Shown here piece after piece: positions 9,901-20,300 of a stretch of DNA of 64,000 nt (position 1 is the stretch's first letter; the number at the start of each line of letters is the position of its first letter). The notes below the pieces were generated by a model. The model had not been told where the DNA came from. It ran no database searches and saw only the letters and a program-made list of their open reading frames with translations. The translations under genes and the position numbers were made by a program. This stretch comes from Crossaster papposus (lineage: Eukaryota; Echinodermata; Asteroidea; Velatida; Solasteridae), in contig JBAIAA010000593.1 of assembly GCA_037893245.1 (NCBI GenBank), positions 682,001-746,000 on the forward strand. The letters are read 5' to 3'.

Positions 9901-11745
9901 AAGCTGTTTGTATATCTTCCACAAGGGTGTTTTCAGTGCCACGATCTGTTCTCACTAGATGTGGAACACCTTGAATTCACAATAATCAATAATTTATGCT
10001 TGTCAGTGACATTAGATATTTGCCTTCTACACCTCAAAATTCAAGAAACAAACATTAATGGGAAATGAAGCAAGTAAATACAGTCTTTCAGTTGACAGGA
10101 TTATATACAATTTCAATGACTTACGACCACATACCCAGTTCAGTACTGAGAAATACTGTGTATTACTGAAGCAGCGTACTGAGTTTTGTATGTTTAGCCA
10201 CGGAAGTACAACATTGAAATGTCTTTAAAATTGCGATGATGTCATCGCAATGTCATGTAACCGAACAACAGTTATGGCAATTCACATGAACATTGGTTTA
10301 GTTATGACAGAGAAATGGTGGAATGTCTGATCTCCTCCACTCCCATTGCTAACATGTAAGAATAGTAATTTTTGTGCACACAGTAATGGGGAAAAAAACT
10401 AAGCCGCCAATAGACCCCATGGGACAATTTTGTCCGCTGGCAATATCAACATTCTTAAAGTAAATGTCCTATCCTAGAGATGCTAAAAACACTTTGGAAT
10501 TAAGTTTTAGGGGGAGTGCATAGGAACCTACATTTCCTGCTAGACTAAGAAGGTTTTGCTTCTACAATGATGCAGCATACTTAAATTTATTTGTTTACCT
10601 CCTATTTGTTGAATATAGTCCACAAAGTATTTGGCAACAACTCTTGGATTGTTGTTAGTGGGTCCCACTTCCACCCAAAGAATTCTTCTAGAAAATCTGT
10701 AAGGAATACATTGCACAGCATTTGCAGTAAACATTTCAAAAGTAACATCGCATCATAACCAAATAGAACATCTCAATTACAACTTCCATGGCACTTACCC
10801 ATCAATACCCCCATGGATTGCAAACCCATAAGGCTTCAATTTATCATACCCATCAATGTGGATAAGAAAGTTGGGGCCTTTGTTGTAATATATTCTCCTC
10901 CTTAGTCTTCTGTGTTTACGAGCATGAACACCCTCTGGATCCACAGCAAGTAAGATTTGACGAACTGTATCTCTATAGTGCAAAAAGAAAAAGATGGCCA
11001 AATTTCAAGTCTTACAAAAAATATCAATTACCAGTAGTAACCACCCTTCAGTATTTATGGGGAGCAATAAACACATATGGACGAAATATATACATTTAAA
11101 GGGGCAATCTCGTCGCGCTGTATAATGTATAATTCCATATACAGCAATTGATTTGGCTCATAGCGATTTGACGCATCAGCCGCAGGTTTTTTTTAAAGTG
11201 AGACATCCCTGTAGTAGAATGTCATTGATTTAACAAGTATTAAAAAAACCCAAAGATTTATTCAAAATGTAGTGGAAGCACATACTTACCGTCTCACATG
11301 CAGGTGATGTTCTCTTAATAAACGTTGCCACAACAACATCCACTTCCTTGTAACTGTGTCTGTAAAAGTAAAGAGAAAACAAAGTCACTTGTTTTATTAT
11401 AACATAAACTATAAAAAAGCACTAAAATGGTCTTTAAGAAGTTGTTAATAAAGAACATCAATGGATATAAAGACCATTCCTATGAAACTTTCTTGAACAA
11501 CATGTTGAAAGAACATTTGTCCATGTATCTTACCAATATTGCATGCACTACATCTTCTGCATTGGACTCTGGCTGTCTTCTCTTCAACCCCAATTGTTTC
11601 AACAACCTTTTTAAGTGACGCACACTATAAGAAAAAAAAATAAAAAAAATCAGTATTCTAGTTAGGTTTTACATGTTAACATGCTTGCCCAACCTTTTAC
11701 CTTATACGGAAAACTGGTCCCATTACAACTTCCACACCTTCAGTA
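6984..11745 (-). CDS. DDE integrase-core protein, nine exons, one frameshifted
   Basis: Exons on the minus strand, in transcript order: 11745-11701, 11624-11534, 11359-11290, 10972-10799, 10696-10599, 9969-9830, 8998-8886, 8475-8324, 7207-6984. Apart from the third exon all phases agree and all junctions are GT/AG. Exon 2 gives the HTH-like SVRHLKRLLKQLGLKRR. The integrase core runs from GPNFLIHIDGYDKLKPYG (first Asp) through VRTDRGTEN (second Asp) to NQRIERWWG (Glu), so the D, D, E triad is complete. The tail is LWNLHHIR, PSGKPDQMFFLPQLY, then an acidic end DYKHEVSVAEVDDA...KDFIENTT. This is a widespread metazoan family with a retrovirus-like integrase fold, presumably transposon-derived; its cellular role is unknown. 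Exon 3 starts in frame as TQLQGSG, then needs a frame change to read LWQRLLREHHLHVRR, so this copy may be a pseudogene. Further 5' exons are probably missing from this model. Confidence 0.75.
7502..8103. mobile_element. Foldback MITE with TTAA ends
   Basis: Arms of about 180 bp at 7506-7680 and 7925-8099 are inverted copies, starting GAGTGGGTCCACGTAAATAT. TTAA flanks both ends (7502-7505 and 8100-8103), the duplication made by piggyBac and Kolobok elements. The middle has no coding capacity. It sits in the last intron of the integrase-core gene. The superfamily is not settled by the sequence alone. Confidence 0.75.
9209..9310. repeat. Degenerate GACTCG repeat cluster 1
   Basis: Many imperfect GACTCG and GACTTG hexamers in an intron of the integrase-core gene. 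A matching cluster lies at 9597-9715, so the two may be the ends of a roughly 0.5-kb non-autonomous element. Confidence 0.6.
9597..9715. repeat. Degenerate GACTCG repeat cluster 2
   Basis: Second cluster of GACTCG hexamers. The long open frame across it comes from the repeat composition. Confidence 0.6.
11290..11359 (-). pseudogene. Frameshifted third exon of the integrase-core gene
   Basis: The exon is 70 nt but the flanking phases (0 before, 2 after) need a length of 3n+2. Its first part reads TQLQGSG in the incoming frame and its second part reads LWQRLLREHHLHVRR in the outgoing frame. Family members have about eight residues between GSG and WQR; here only eight bases remain, which fits a deletion of about 16 bp. 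Both splice sites (TTTTACAG and GTAAGT) are intact. Confidence 0.6.
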
Positions 11746-12283
11746 CTGCAGATTAAGGCAGGCAGTAAAATAACACTCCCCAAGCTTTACCAAAGTGTTT
11801 ACAAATAACTTCACAACAATGACATAAACCCAGTCACAAAACGATAATGACTTTTTAACTCTTCAAGCTCTAAGAAAGCAATATTTTTATATTTTTTAAA
11901 ATAGCAAGTTCATTATGCCAACCAGAACATAAGCGTGATTCTATTGATATGTCAAGGTTGCTACAACTGTCTCATGATAAAGTACAATCAACGATACTGA
12001 CCTACGTGTTACGCCGTGTTTGAAGAACAAAAACGAACATATTGTTGGGATGGTGTAGCCTGCATTGAAGTACATAACTAACAGGTACAGAACTGAATAT
12101 TTAATTAGCAAGGAAAACAACTATGGACATAATAACAAGACGAATTTAACATTTTTGCAATTATTCGAACCGACACAAAGTTTGTAGAAAATGTAAAGGG
12201 AAATAAAATGACAAGAAAAATGTCTTTGAATAAATAATTATTATGTCTTTGGGGTTAATGTTGAAAACTATATAAAAGCATTA
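11746..12283. other. Upstream intron or intergenic DNA
   Basis: AT-rich DNA between the first supported integrase exon and the SINE-like tail. No exon recognised. Confidence 0.35.
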
Positions 12284-12346
12284 TGAGCGCTTTGGGACAT
12301 CCTACGGATGTGAAAAGGGCTATATAAGAACTGCGTATTATTATTA
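12284..12346 (+). mobile_element. SINE or LINE 3' tail
   Basis: Carries GAGCGCTTTGGGACATCC, then GAAAAGGGCTATATAAGAA, then an ATT run. This is the typical 3' end shared by CR1/L2-type LINEs and the SINEs that use them. The ATT tail is interrupted by the 385-bp MITE and continues after it (12732 on). The upstream body of the element is not recognisable. Confidence 0.65.
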
Positions 12347-12731
12347 GGGGGACAATACAAATTTTAATATTGCTTTTAGGAAGTTATTTGGGACTATTTC
12401 TTGAAGGGCTTGGTGAGTAGATTGCAAATCTCTTTCAACTTTCAAAATCGGTCAAAGCGTTGCCAAGTTATGGTCCGATAAACTTTTCAGATTGCGCTTT
12501 TTCCTAGACAACAAACGTATTAAGCAACAGTAATTAAAAAGTGTTTTTTGAACCATCTCATTTATTCTATTTACATCTTACAAGCATTTCAAATCATCTT
12601 TTCTAGTATGTATGTTGCTCATATTGTTCATATAAGTCTTTCTTTTTCAGATGATACATTTCATGAGATCTGCAAATTCTCATGTTGTTACTCGTTGTCT
12701 AGTGGGTCTGCACGGTGTGTATGACACCCCT
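12347..12731. mobile_element. 385-bp MITE, copy 2, nested in the ATT tail
   Basis: Nearly identical to 3915-4302, in the same orientation. It is flanked by ATTATTATT on both sides (12338-12346 and 12732-12740). The duplication is 9 bp if read at the same ends as in copy 1, though the ATT repeat makes its length ambiguous here. Confidence 0.85.
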
Positions 12732-13297
12732 ATTATTATTATTATTTTATCTTTGTTAAGTTTGAAGCACATGGTATTAATAGAAATCTATGTTCAACTG
12801 GTTTAAACTGGGTTGAAAGTTCAGCACAGCAGCATCAGTAGTTACTTGTTTGGACAGTGTGAGGTAAGATGTAAGGTGTACGAAATGTAGGTCATCAAAC
12901 ATTACTCAATAAGTGATTTACTACAAACATCCAACAAAGAATGCACAAAACTATGAAGAACCAATGCAAATGGTTATTACTTCCATCGGAAAGTAAAGTA
13001 TCAGGGAAAAAACATTTCCAAAAATTTAACGTCATACTGTCGACAAAAACGTTCCACACAAAGACTAACATAAATAATGCTTATTAACCATGCATGCTGA
13101 AAAGAATTGTATTTTAGTGGAAAGCACTAAACAGTAAACATGTATTGACAGCTTTAACTTATTCCATGGGTTGATATGGGTTTAGTACATGGTACAGGTT
13201 ACTTTTTCATGTGACGTGCTCTAGTCTAAACCAATAATCAAGGGCAGAATCTGTATACAGATAGCATACATGTACATGACATGACAATTTCCGAAAG

Positions 13298-13408
13298 GAT
13301 ACGATCAACTGCTCCTTCAGGAATCAATCCTTGAAGAGCTGGAGTGTAGTCAGGTAGGACAGCAGCAACACAATGAGTAGATACAAGTTGACACAGAACC
13401 CATAACAA
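13298..13408 (-). CDS. Possible upstream exon, unknown product
   Basis: After a TTTAG acceptor (13409/13410) the minus strand reads LLWVLCQLVSTHCVAAVLPD and continues YTPALQGLIPEGAVDRIL. It looks protein-like and lies upstream of, and on the same strand as, the integrase-core gene. I cannot find a convincing donor, so its 3' boundary and its link to that gene are unproven. Confidence 0.35.
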
Positions 13409-13730
13409 CTAAACAATGAATTAAAAGGAAGAAATTAATAGAAAATTAATAGATGCAAGGACAAATCAAATAATTTGTAATTGTTTTTTTAAATTTAATA
13501 TTACAGCAGGTATTTAATATAAGAATTACAGTCATGTTACAGGTTCGGCATCTGTGGCATTTTAATTCATCAATACACTACTTCTAAGTACGGTTAAAGA
13601 TAGTACGTGAGCATAGGCTGCTATATAGCCTATACTGGCTATATATAGTAGGCCTATTTAAACATAACCAAATTAAAACAAAAAATTAAAACAAAAAAAC
13701 AGGGGCCTAACGTTAGGCCTACTCGTCGTA

Positions 13731-13813
13731 TTGAGTCCTGGTGGCATTATTGAGTCCTGGTGGCATTATTGAGTCCTGGTGGCATTATTGAGTCCTGGTG
13801 GCATTATTGAGCC
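13731..13813. repeat. 19-bp minisatellite, four copies
   Basis: Four identical tandem copies of ATTGAGTCCTGGTGGCATT and a diverged fifth start (TTGAGCCCT). Nothing suggests function. Confidence 0.85.
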
Positions 13814-14103
13814 CTCTGGATAACCGATTATCGTAACTAGACAACATTAACAATCCTCACCACTGATCCTTTTGAAGGTGGCATAATGCTGATCTGTTGA
13901 CTTGTTGACTTGTTGACTTTTTTTGTCGAGGTTCATAAAAAAAACGACCACGGATGCCTATTTCTACCGCAATGGTAATTTACACGCATACCCAAACTGC
14001 ACCCGACTACCCACCCGTGTGTACATGTTAATGGAATGAAGGCTGGAACCCACACAACTTTAAGACCCTTTAGGCTCTTGAAAAAATTACCGGCACAAAT
14101 ATG

Positions 14104-14502
14104 CAAACTATGCAACATAGTATGCGACAAAGTATGCGATAATATTTGCGACATCGCAAATATTTGCAAAGATATTTGCAAAGATATTTGCGACATCGCA
14201 AATATTTGCAAAGATATTTGCGACATCGCAAATATTTGCAAAGATATTTGCGACATCGCAAATATTTGCAAAGATATTTGCAAAGATATTTGCGACATCG
14301 CAAATATTTGCAAACATCTTTGCAAATATTTGCAAAGATATTTGCAAAGATATTTGCGACATCGCAAATATTTGCAAAGATATTTGCAAAGATATTTGCG
14401 ACATCGCAAATATTTGCAAACATCGCAAATATTTGCAAAGATATTTGCAAAGATATTGGCGACATCGCAAATATTTGCAAAGATATTTGCGATGTGCGAT
14501 GT
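14104..14502. repeat. Palindrome-rich tandem array
   Basis: About 400 bp built from two interleaved words, GATATTTGCAAA and GATATTTGCGACATCGCAAA. Both are largely self-complementary (GCAAATATTTGC and TTTGCGACATCGCAAA), so either strand can fold at many points. The same composition explains the open frames on both strands; none is a gene. Confidence 0.85.
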
Positions 14503-15516
14503 CCCTTCAGGGCCACCATACGTCTCCCCTAAAATGGCTACAAATATCGACATAATGTGAAAAAAATTATCGTCCATCCTCTGATTTTTTTCCATTAACG
14601 TAATATTTAGGAATAGATATTTCATTCCTGAAAGTTAAATAAAAATCCCTCGGTACATCCTCTAGATATTTGACCTTTTTTTTGAAGTTTTGTTTTTTAA
14701 ATGGTTTCTGCCAATTCTCAGTGCGAGCTCAAACGTTTACGCCGGTCTTCCCGTGAAAACCACCGCAGTTAATGTGTACGTGTGCGCGGTCCGGTTGTCG
14801 TCACACGAATTAATGAACGCTGATAATTGATCGCCAGGACAGTTACCATATCTTCAAGCTTCAGCTTTTCTAAACCAGGCCTGGTGAGTTATTTTCGAGT
14901 TTACTTCATTGTTATTATTTTTTGTAATGGGTTAGTCCGAGTAAACTTGGACCCAAAAATCACGTTTTTCAACATTTATGGTCGGGTGATAGGGTCCAAC
15001 TCCAAGGAAGAGCCGGCCTAGTTCGGATCGCTGTACGAAATGTCTGCACATCGATCCCTCATGACCTCCCACACTTATCCCCCAAAATGTCACGGAAAAC
15101 GGCCACTTACAAAAATGCTGCTTTTCCCCAGTAGGCACTGAGGATCAAGGAAGACACTAACACTATCGGTGTGTTTTTACCTTTCAAAAAAGTGAGAAAA
15201 TCGGGCCTCAAAATGTGGAGCAATGTTCAGTCCATTCAAACATTAGCTACGTGCATTTGAATCGGCGAACATTGCTCCACATTGCTCCAAGCCAACTGAT
15301 TGCTTGCCATATATTGTAGATTAAGAATATTAAAAATAACAAAATAAAAATAAACAGGAATCTTTATAATAATACACAGTCAGTAGTACCATGGAGGTAG
15401 AACAAGACTATGGTAAAAGTAGTAGTACACACAACGGCACAGTTTGCCAACCAACCCTGCCGACATTATGTAATAGGACCCAGGGCCTAACCCTTGTTGA
15501 CACATATTTCTTGCAG
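14503..15516. other. Upstream region of the amplified gene
   Basis: About 1 kb with no recognised exon. It contains an inverted repeat (arms 15214-15228 and 15267-15281, TGTGGAGCAATGTTC). The promoter of the gene that follows should lie here or further upstream, since 15517 begins at a splice acceptor; no core promoter motif is convincing. Confidence 0.35.
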
Positions 15517-17395
15517 CATACAGTATCAAGCATATATAACTGGCGATGAGTAGGCGTCAACATGTTGAGACAGGGCATACACCTGGTAAACCATCAGCAA
15601 AGTATAGGTGCTCTGGCTTTGACCAGCGGAGCAATCTAAGGAGAAGAGTAAGATTTGTTTCTTCAATTTTTTAACATGTTTTTGCCATGAATTTGTTTTA
15701 ACATGTAGCTGTGCCTTTGATAGGTAAACACATTGCCTTGGTATAATTTAATTGATTGCCCAGAACTGTTCGCTGTCTCATGATTGAAATATTTTACTCA
15801 ATTAAAAAATACACATATAGTTTCTACACATTAATTTGTTTTTCCTATGATACTCTCAGCAACTCATACAAAGTGGATGGACTGAGGTGGAACATAAAAC
15901 TCTAGTGTCTTTCGTGGCCTTGCATCACACAGCAGAGGGAAAGGAAGGATGGCCAACCCATCATCAAGATGATTTTTGGCTACTCTGCTCCAAGTTTGTT
16001 GGTTCTAGATCAGGTTTGTACACCTGTGTACCTGTGTACCTATGTACCTGTGTACCTGTGTACTAGGTTCTTATCGTAACTAGTATAAAGCTGTTGTACA
16101 ATTTTATTACACATGCATTACAATCGGTCCCCCCAAGTTGCCCAAGTTTTCCTGGACAAGTTCATTCCCATTTGCAAGTCCATGCTAACAGCAATTGCAT
16201 ATACATAGAAAGGTTCCAAAATATGAGGTGATTCATTAGGTGCTGTTTATTTCAATGTTTATAAATGAACATGATTTGATTTGTTTATAAATACACCATT
16301 TGTTGACATTCTTCTCTCCCCCCCCCCCCCCCCCCCATTTAAACTTTTCTTTGAATAGTTGGGCATAACCATTTTGCAGTTTGTAAATATCGATGTATGA
16401 ATCCTCCCTGGTCTCATGTCAGAGGAAGTTAAGCCATTTATAAGATGTACATTGTATGGGTTACTTTTGATTCTATAACAGGTAATGCATGTCGCTGCGA
16501 GGTCTTAAATTTAAGGTCCCGTTTTGAAACGGTGACATTAGCAGAAGACCACTATGACATTGCCTATGATGAGGATGATGACGCTGGTGCAACACATGAA
16601 GATCTCCAAAGAACCATTGAAAATATGCACCAGAGGGACAGATTGAAGATGATGGAAGGCTTATTTTCTGCATGCCTCAGGACGTATCACCCAGATTACA
16701 GTGTATCCGGTGACTGTGTTAAACATTTGCTAGAAGGTATGGCCGTCCTAATGAAAACAGGTAGGCCCAATACAATATATCAGCTTGCAGAGGTGCTAGC
16801 AACACATAAGATGAACATGAATGCTATGCCATACCCACTTCTGGAAACTAACATTCAGTTCTTCCATAAGAAGTACATGGACCAGGTCCTTGTTCACCCT
16901 TCTTATGCCACCTTTTTGGAGACGTTGTATGCTCAGTGTGGAGAGAGGTTTTTGTCTTTGTTTTCGGGGCCTGTGTTTAAATACACAGAACCTGTTAACA
17001 TTTTGGCAGAGGCAATGCGGACCATCAACTCCATCGGTAACACCACCAATGACATTCATGTTAATTACACATGCTTTTACTTTTCCTTTCTTTTTATATT
17101 TAATCAGCTTTTGTTATTTTTCATTAGGTGGATATGCTCAAACAGGCACACAAAACTAATTCATGTGGCAGGTGGTGGATTAAAGCAGATGCTTGTGACA
17201 TCAACAAGGGAGTGCGGGAGAGTACAAGAGGTATTTTCGTTTCCATTTTCTTTCACTTACATTAATTACACTGCATGTTAAGTGTTATTTAGATTATGTT
17301 AATTAGATATGAAAAAGAAGTATACCTACATGTACATGAGGGACAACCCAGCACGGATCCTTTGCTTGTTGTTTTCCCAAAGAACAAAAGTTTAA
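15517..17395 (+). CDS. Unknown Myb/SANT-like gene, 5' exons and block 1 exons
   Basis: Exons: 15517-15647 (after TTGCAG; ATG at 15546; MSRRQHVETGHTPGKPSAKY...), 15860-16013, 16482-17036, then 17128-17230 and possibly 17307-17395. The first junctions agree in phase (0, then 1). Exon 2 has SGWTEVEHKTLVSF...EGWPTHHQDDFW, with the tryptophan spacing of a Myb/SANT-like DNA-binding domain. The long exon has an acidic stretch (AYDEDDDAG) and LETNIQFFHKKYMDQVLV, with no domain I can name. The 103-nt exon reads VDMLKQAHKTNSCGRWWIKA and ends VREST R. Relative to the later blocks, the long exon lacks 11 bp at its 3' end, which puts it out of phase with the 103-nt exon. The last exon, if real, ends at TAA (17393-17395). 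The product is not identified. Confidence 0.55.
16318..16336. repeat. Poly-C tract
   Basis: Nineteen consecutive C residues in the intron before the long exon, just outside the amplified block. Confidence 0.9.
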
Positions 17396-20300
17396 GCTTT
17401 TGGTGACTATTTTGACAGTGATGTACAGTCATTCTCCCCAGATGCCTCAATTCAGGTTTGTGTATAAAAACCCTTGATCTACACAACAGTTGTTAAACTG
17501 GAGGGCTACAAATGAGTACTCTCAACTCAAGTCATTGGAATGTGTATATTTTCAGCCATATTTGACAGCATCTTAGTAAATAAATTCGCCTGATAATACC
17601 ACTTCCAATAGTCAAACCACACATTTAAAGGTCACAGTATTATTGATTCATCTTTTCCATTTAAAATGACCAGTGGAAGGATTGAGGGTTACGTGGCAAT
17701 TGCATCCACATTCATGTTAATTACACATGATTTTACTTTTCCTTTCTTTTTATATTAATCAGCTTTTGTTATTTTTCATTAGGTGGATATGCTCAAACAG
17801 GCACACAAAACTAATTCATGTGGCAGGTGGTGGATTAAAGCAGATGCTTGTGACATCAACAAGGGAGTGCGGAAGAGTACAAGAGGTATTTTCTTTTCCA
17901 TTTTCTTTTACTTACATTAATTACACTGCATGTTAAGTGTTATTTAGATTATGTTAATTAGATATGAAAAAGAAGTATACCTACATGTACATGAGGGACA
18001 ACCCAGCACGGATCCTTTGCTTGTTGTTTTCCCAAAGAACAAAAGTTTAGGCCTTTGGTGACTATTTTGACAGTGATGTACAGTCATTCTCCCCAGATGC
18101 CTCAATTCAGGTTTGTGTATAAAAACCCTTGATCTACACATCAGTTGTTAAACTGGAGGGCTACAAATGAGTACTCTCAACTCAAGTCATTGGAATGTGT
18201 ATATTTTCAGCCATATTTGACAGCATCTTAGTAAATAAATTCGCCTAATAATACCACTTCCAATAGTCAAACCACACATTTAAAGGTCACAGTATTATGG
18301 ATTCATCTTTTCCATTTAAAATGACCAGTGGAAGGATTGAGGGTTACATGGCAATTGCATCCACATTCATGTTAATTACACATGATTTTACTTTTTTTTT
18401 CTTTTTATATTAATCAGCTTTTGTTATTTTTCATTAGGTGGATATGCTCAAACAGGCACACAAAACTAATTCATGTGGCAGGTGGTGGATTAAAGCAGAT
18501 GCTTGTGACATCAACAAGGGAGTGCGGGAGAGTACAAGAGGTATTTTCTTTTCCATTTTCTTTTACTTACATTAATTACACTGCATGTTAAGTGTTATTT
18601 AGATTATGTTAATTAGATATGAAAAAGAAGTATACCTACATGTACATGAGGAACAACCCAGCACGGATCCTTTGCTTGTTGTTTTCCCAAAGAACAAAAG
18701 TTTAGGCCTTTGGTGACTATTTTGACAGTGATGTACAGTCATTCTCCCCAGATGCCTCAATTCAGGTTTGTGTATAAAAACCCTTGATCTACACAACAGT
18801 TGTTAAACTGGAGGGCTACAAATGAGTACTCTCAACTCAAGTCATTGGAATGTGTATATTTTCAGCCATATTTGACAGCATCTTAGTAAATAAATTCGCC
18901 TGATAATACCACTTCCAATAGTTAAACCACACATTTAAAGGTCACAGTATTATGGATTCATCTTTTCCATTTAAAATGACCAGTGGAAGGATTGAGGGTT
19001 ACGTGGCAATTGCATCCACATTCATGTTAATTACACATGATTTTACTTTTCCTTTCTTTTTATATTAATCAGCTTTTGTTATTTTTCATTAGGTGGATAT
19101 GCTCAAACAGGCACACAAAACTAATTCATGTGGCAGGTGGTGGATTAAAGCAGATGCTTGTAACATCAACAAGGGAGTGCGGGAGAGTACAAGAGGTATT
19201 TTCTTTTCCATTTTCTTTCACTTACATTAATTACACTGCATGTTAAGTGTTATTTAGATTATGTTAATTAGATATGAAAAAGAAGTATACCTACATGTAC
19301 ATGAGGGACAACCCAGCACGGATCCTTTGCTTGTTGTTTTCCCAAAGAACAAAAGTTTAGGCCTTTGGTGACTATTTTGACAGTGATGTACAGTCATTCT
19401 CCCCAGATGCCTCAATTCAGGTTTGTGTATAAAAACCCTTGATCTACACAACAGTTGTTAAACTGGAGGGCTACAAATGAGTACTCTCAACTCAAGTCAT
19501 TGGAATGTGTATATTTTCAGCCATATTTGACAGCATCTTAGTAAATAAATTCGCCTGATAATACCACTTCCAATAGTCAAACCACACATTTAAAGGTCAC
19601 AGTATTATGGATTCATCTTTTCCATTTAAAATGACCAGTGGAAGGATTGAGGGTTACGTGGCAATTGCATCCACATTCATGTTAATTACACATGATTTTA
19701 CTTTTCCTTTCTTTTTATATTAATCAGCTTTTGTTATTTTTCATTAGGTGGATATGCTCAAACAGGCACACAAAACTAATTCATGTGGCAGGTGGTGGAT
19801 TAAAGCAGATGCTTGTGACATCAACAAGGGAGTGCGGGAGAGTACAAGAGGTATTTTCTTTTCCATTTTCTTTTACTTACATTAATTACACTGCATGTTA
19901 AGTGTTATTTAGATTATGTTAATTAGATATGAAAAAGAAGTATACCTACATGTACATGAGGGACAACCCAGCACGGATCCTTTGCTTGTTGTTTTCCCAA
20001 AGAACAAAAGTTTAGGCCTTTGGTGACTATTTTGACAGTGATGTACAGTCATTCTCCCCAGATGCCTCAATTCAGGTTTGTGTATAAAAACCCTTGATCT
20101 ACACAACAGTTGTTAAACTGGAGGGCTACAAATGAGTACTCTCAACTCAAGTCATTGGAATGTGTATATTTTCAGCCATATTTGACAGCATCTTAGTAAA
20201 TAAATTCGCCTGATAATACCACTTCCAATAGTCAAACCACACATTTAAAGGTCACAGTATTATGGATTCATCTTTTCCATTTAAAATGACCAGTGGAAGG

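Noticed and set aside
9199-9958. Plus-strand open frames through the GACTCG clusters
   Set aside because: Caused by the hexamer repeats and by overlap with a minus-strand integrase exon (9830-9969).
14036-14625. Overlapping open frames on both strands in the palindromic array
   Set aside because: They arise from the self-complementary repeat words.
16445-16481. ATG at 16445 (and its copies) as the start of the long exon
   Set aside because: An in-frame acceptor at 16481/16482 joins in phase to the upstream Myb/SANT-like exon, so the residues before it are more likely intron.
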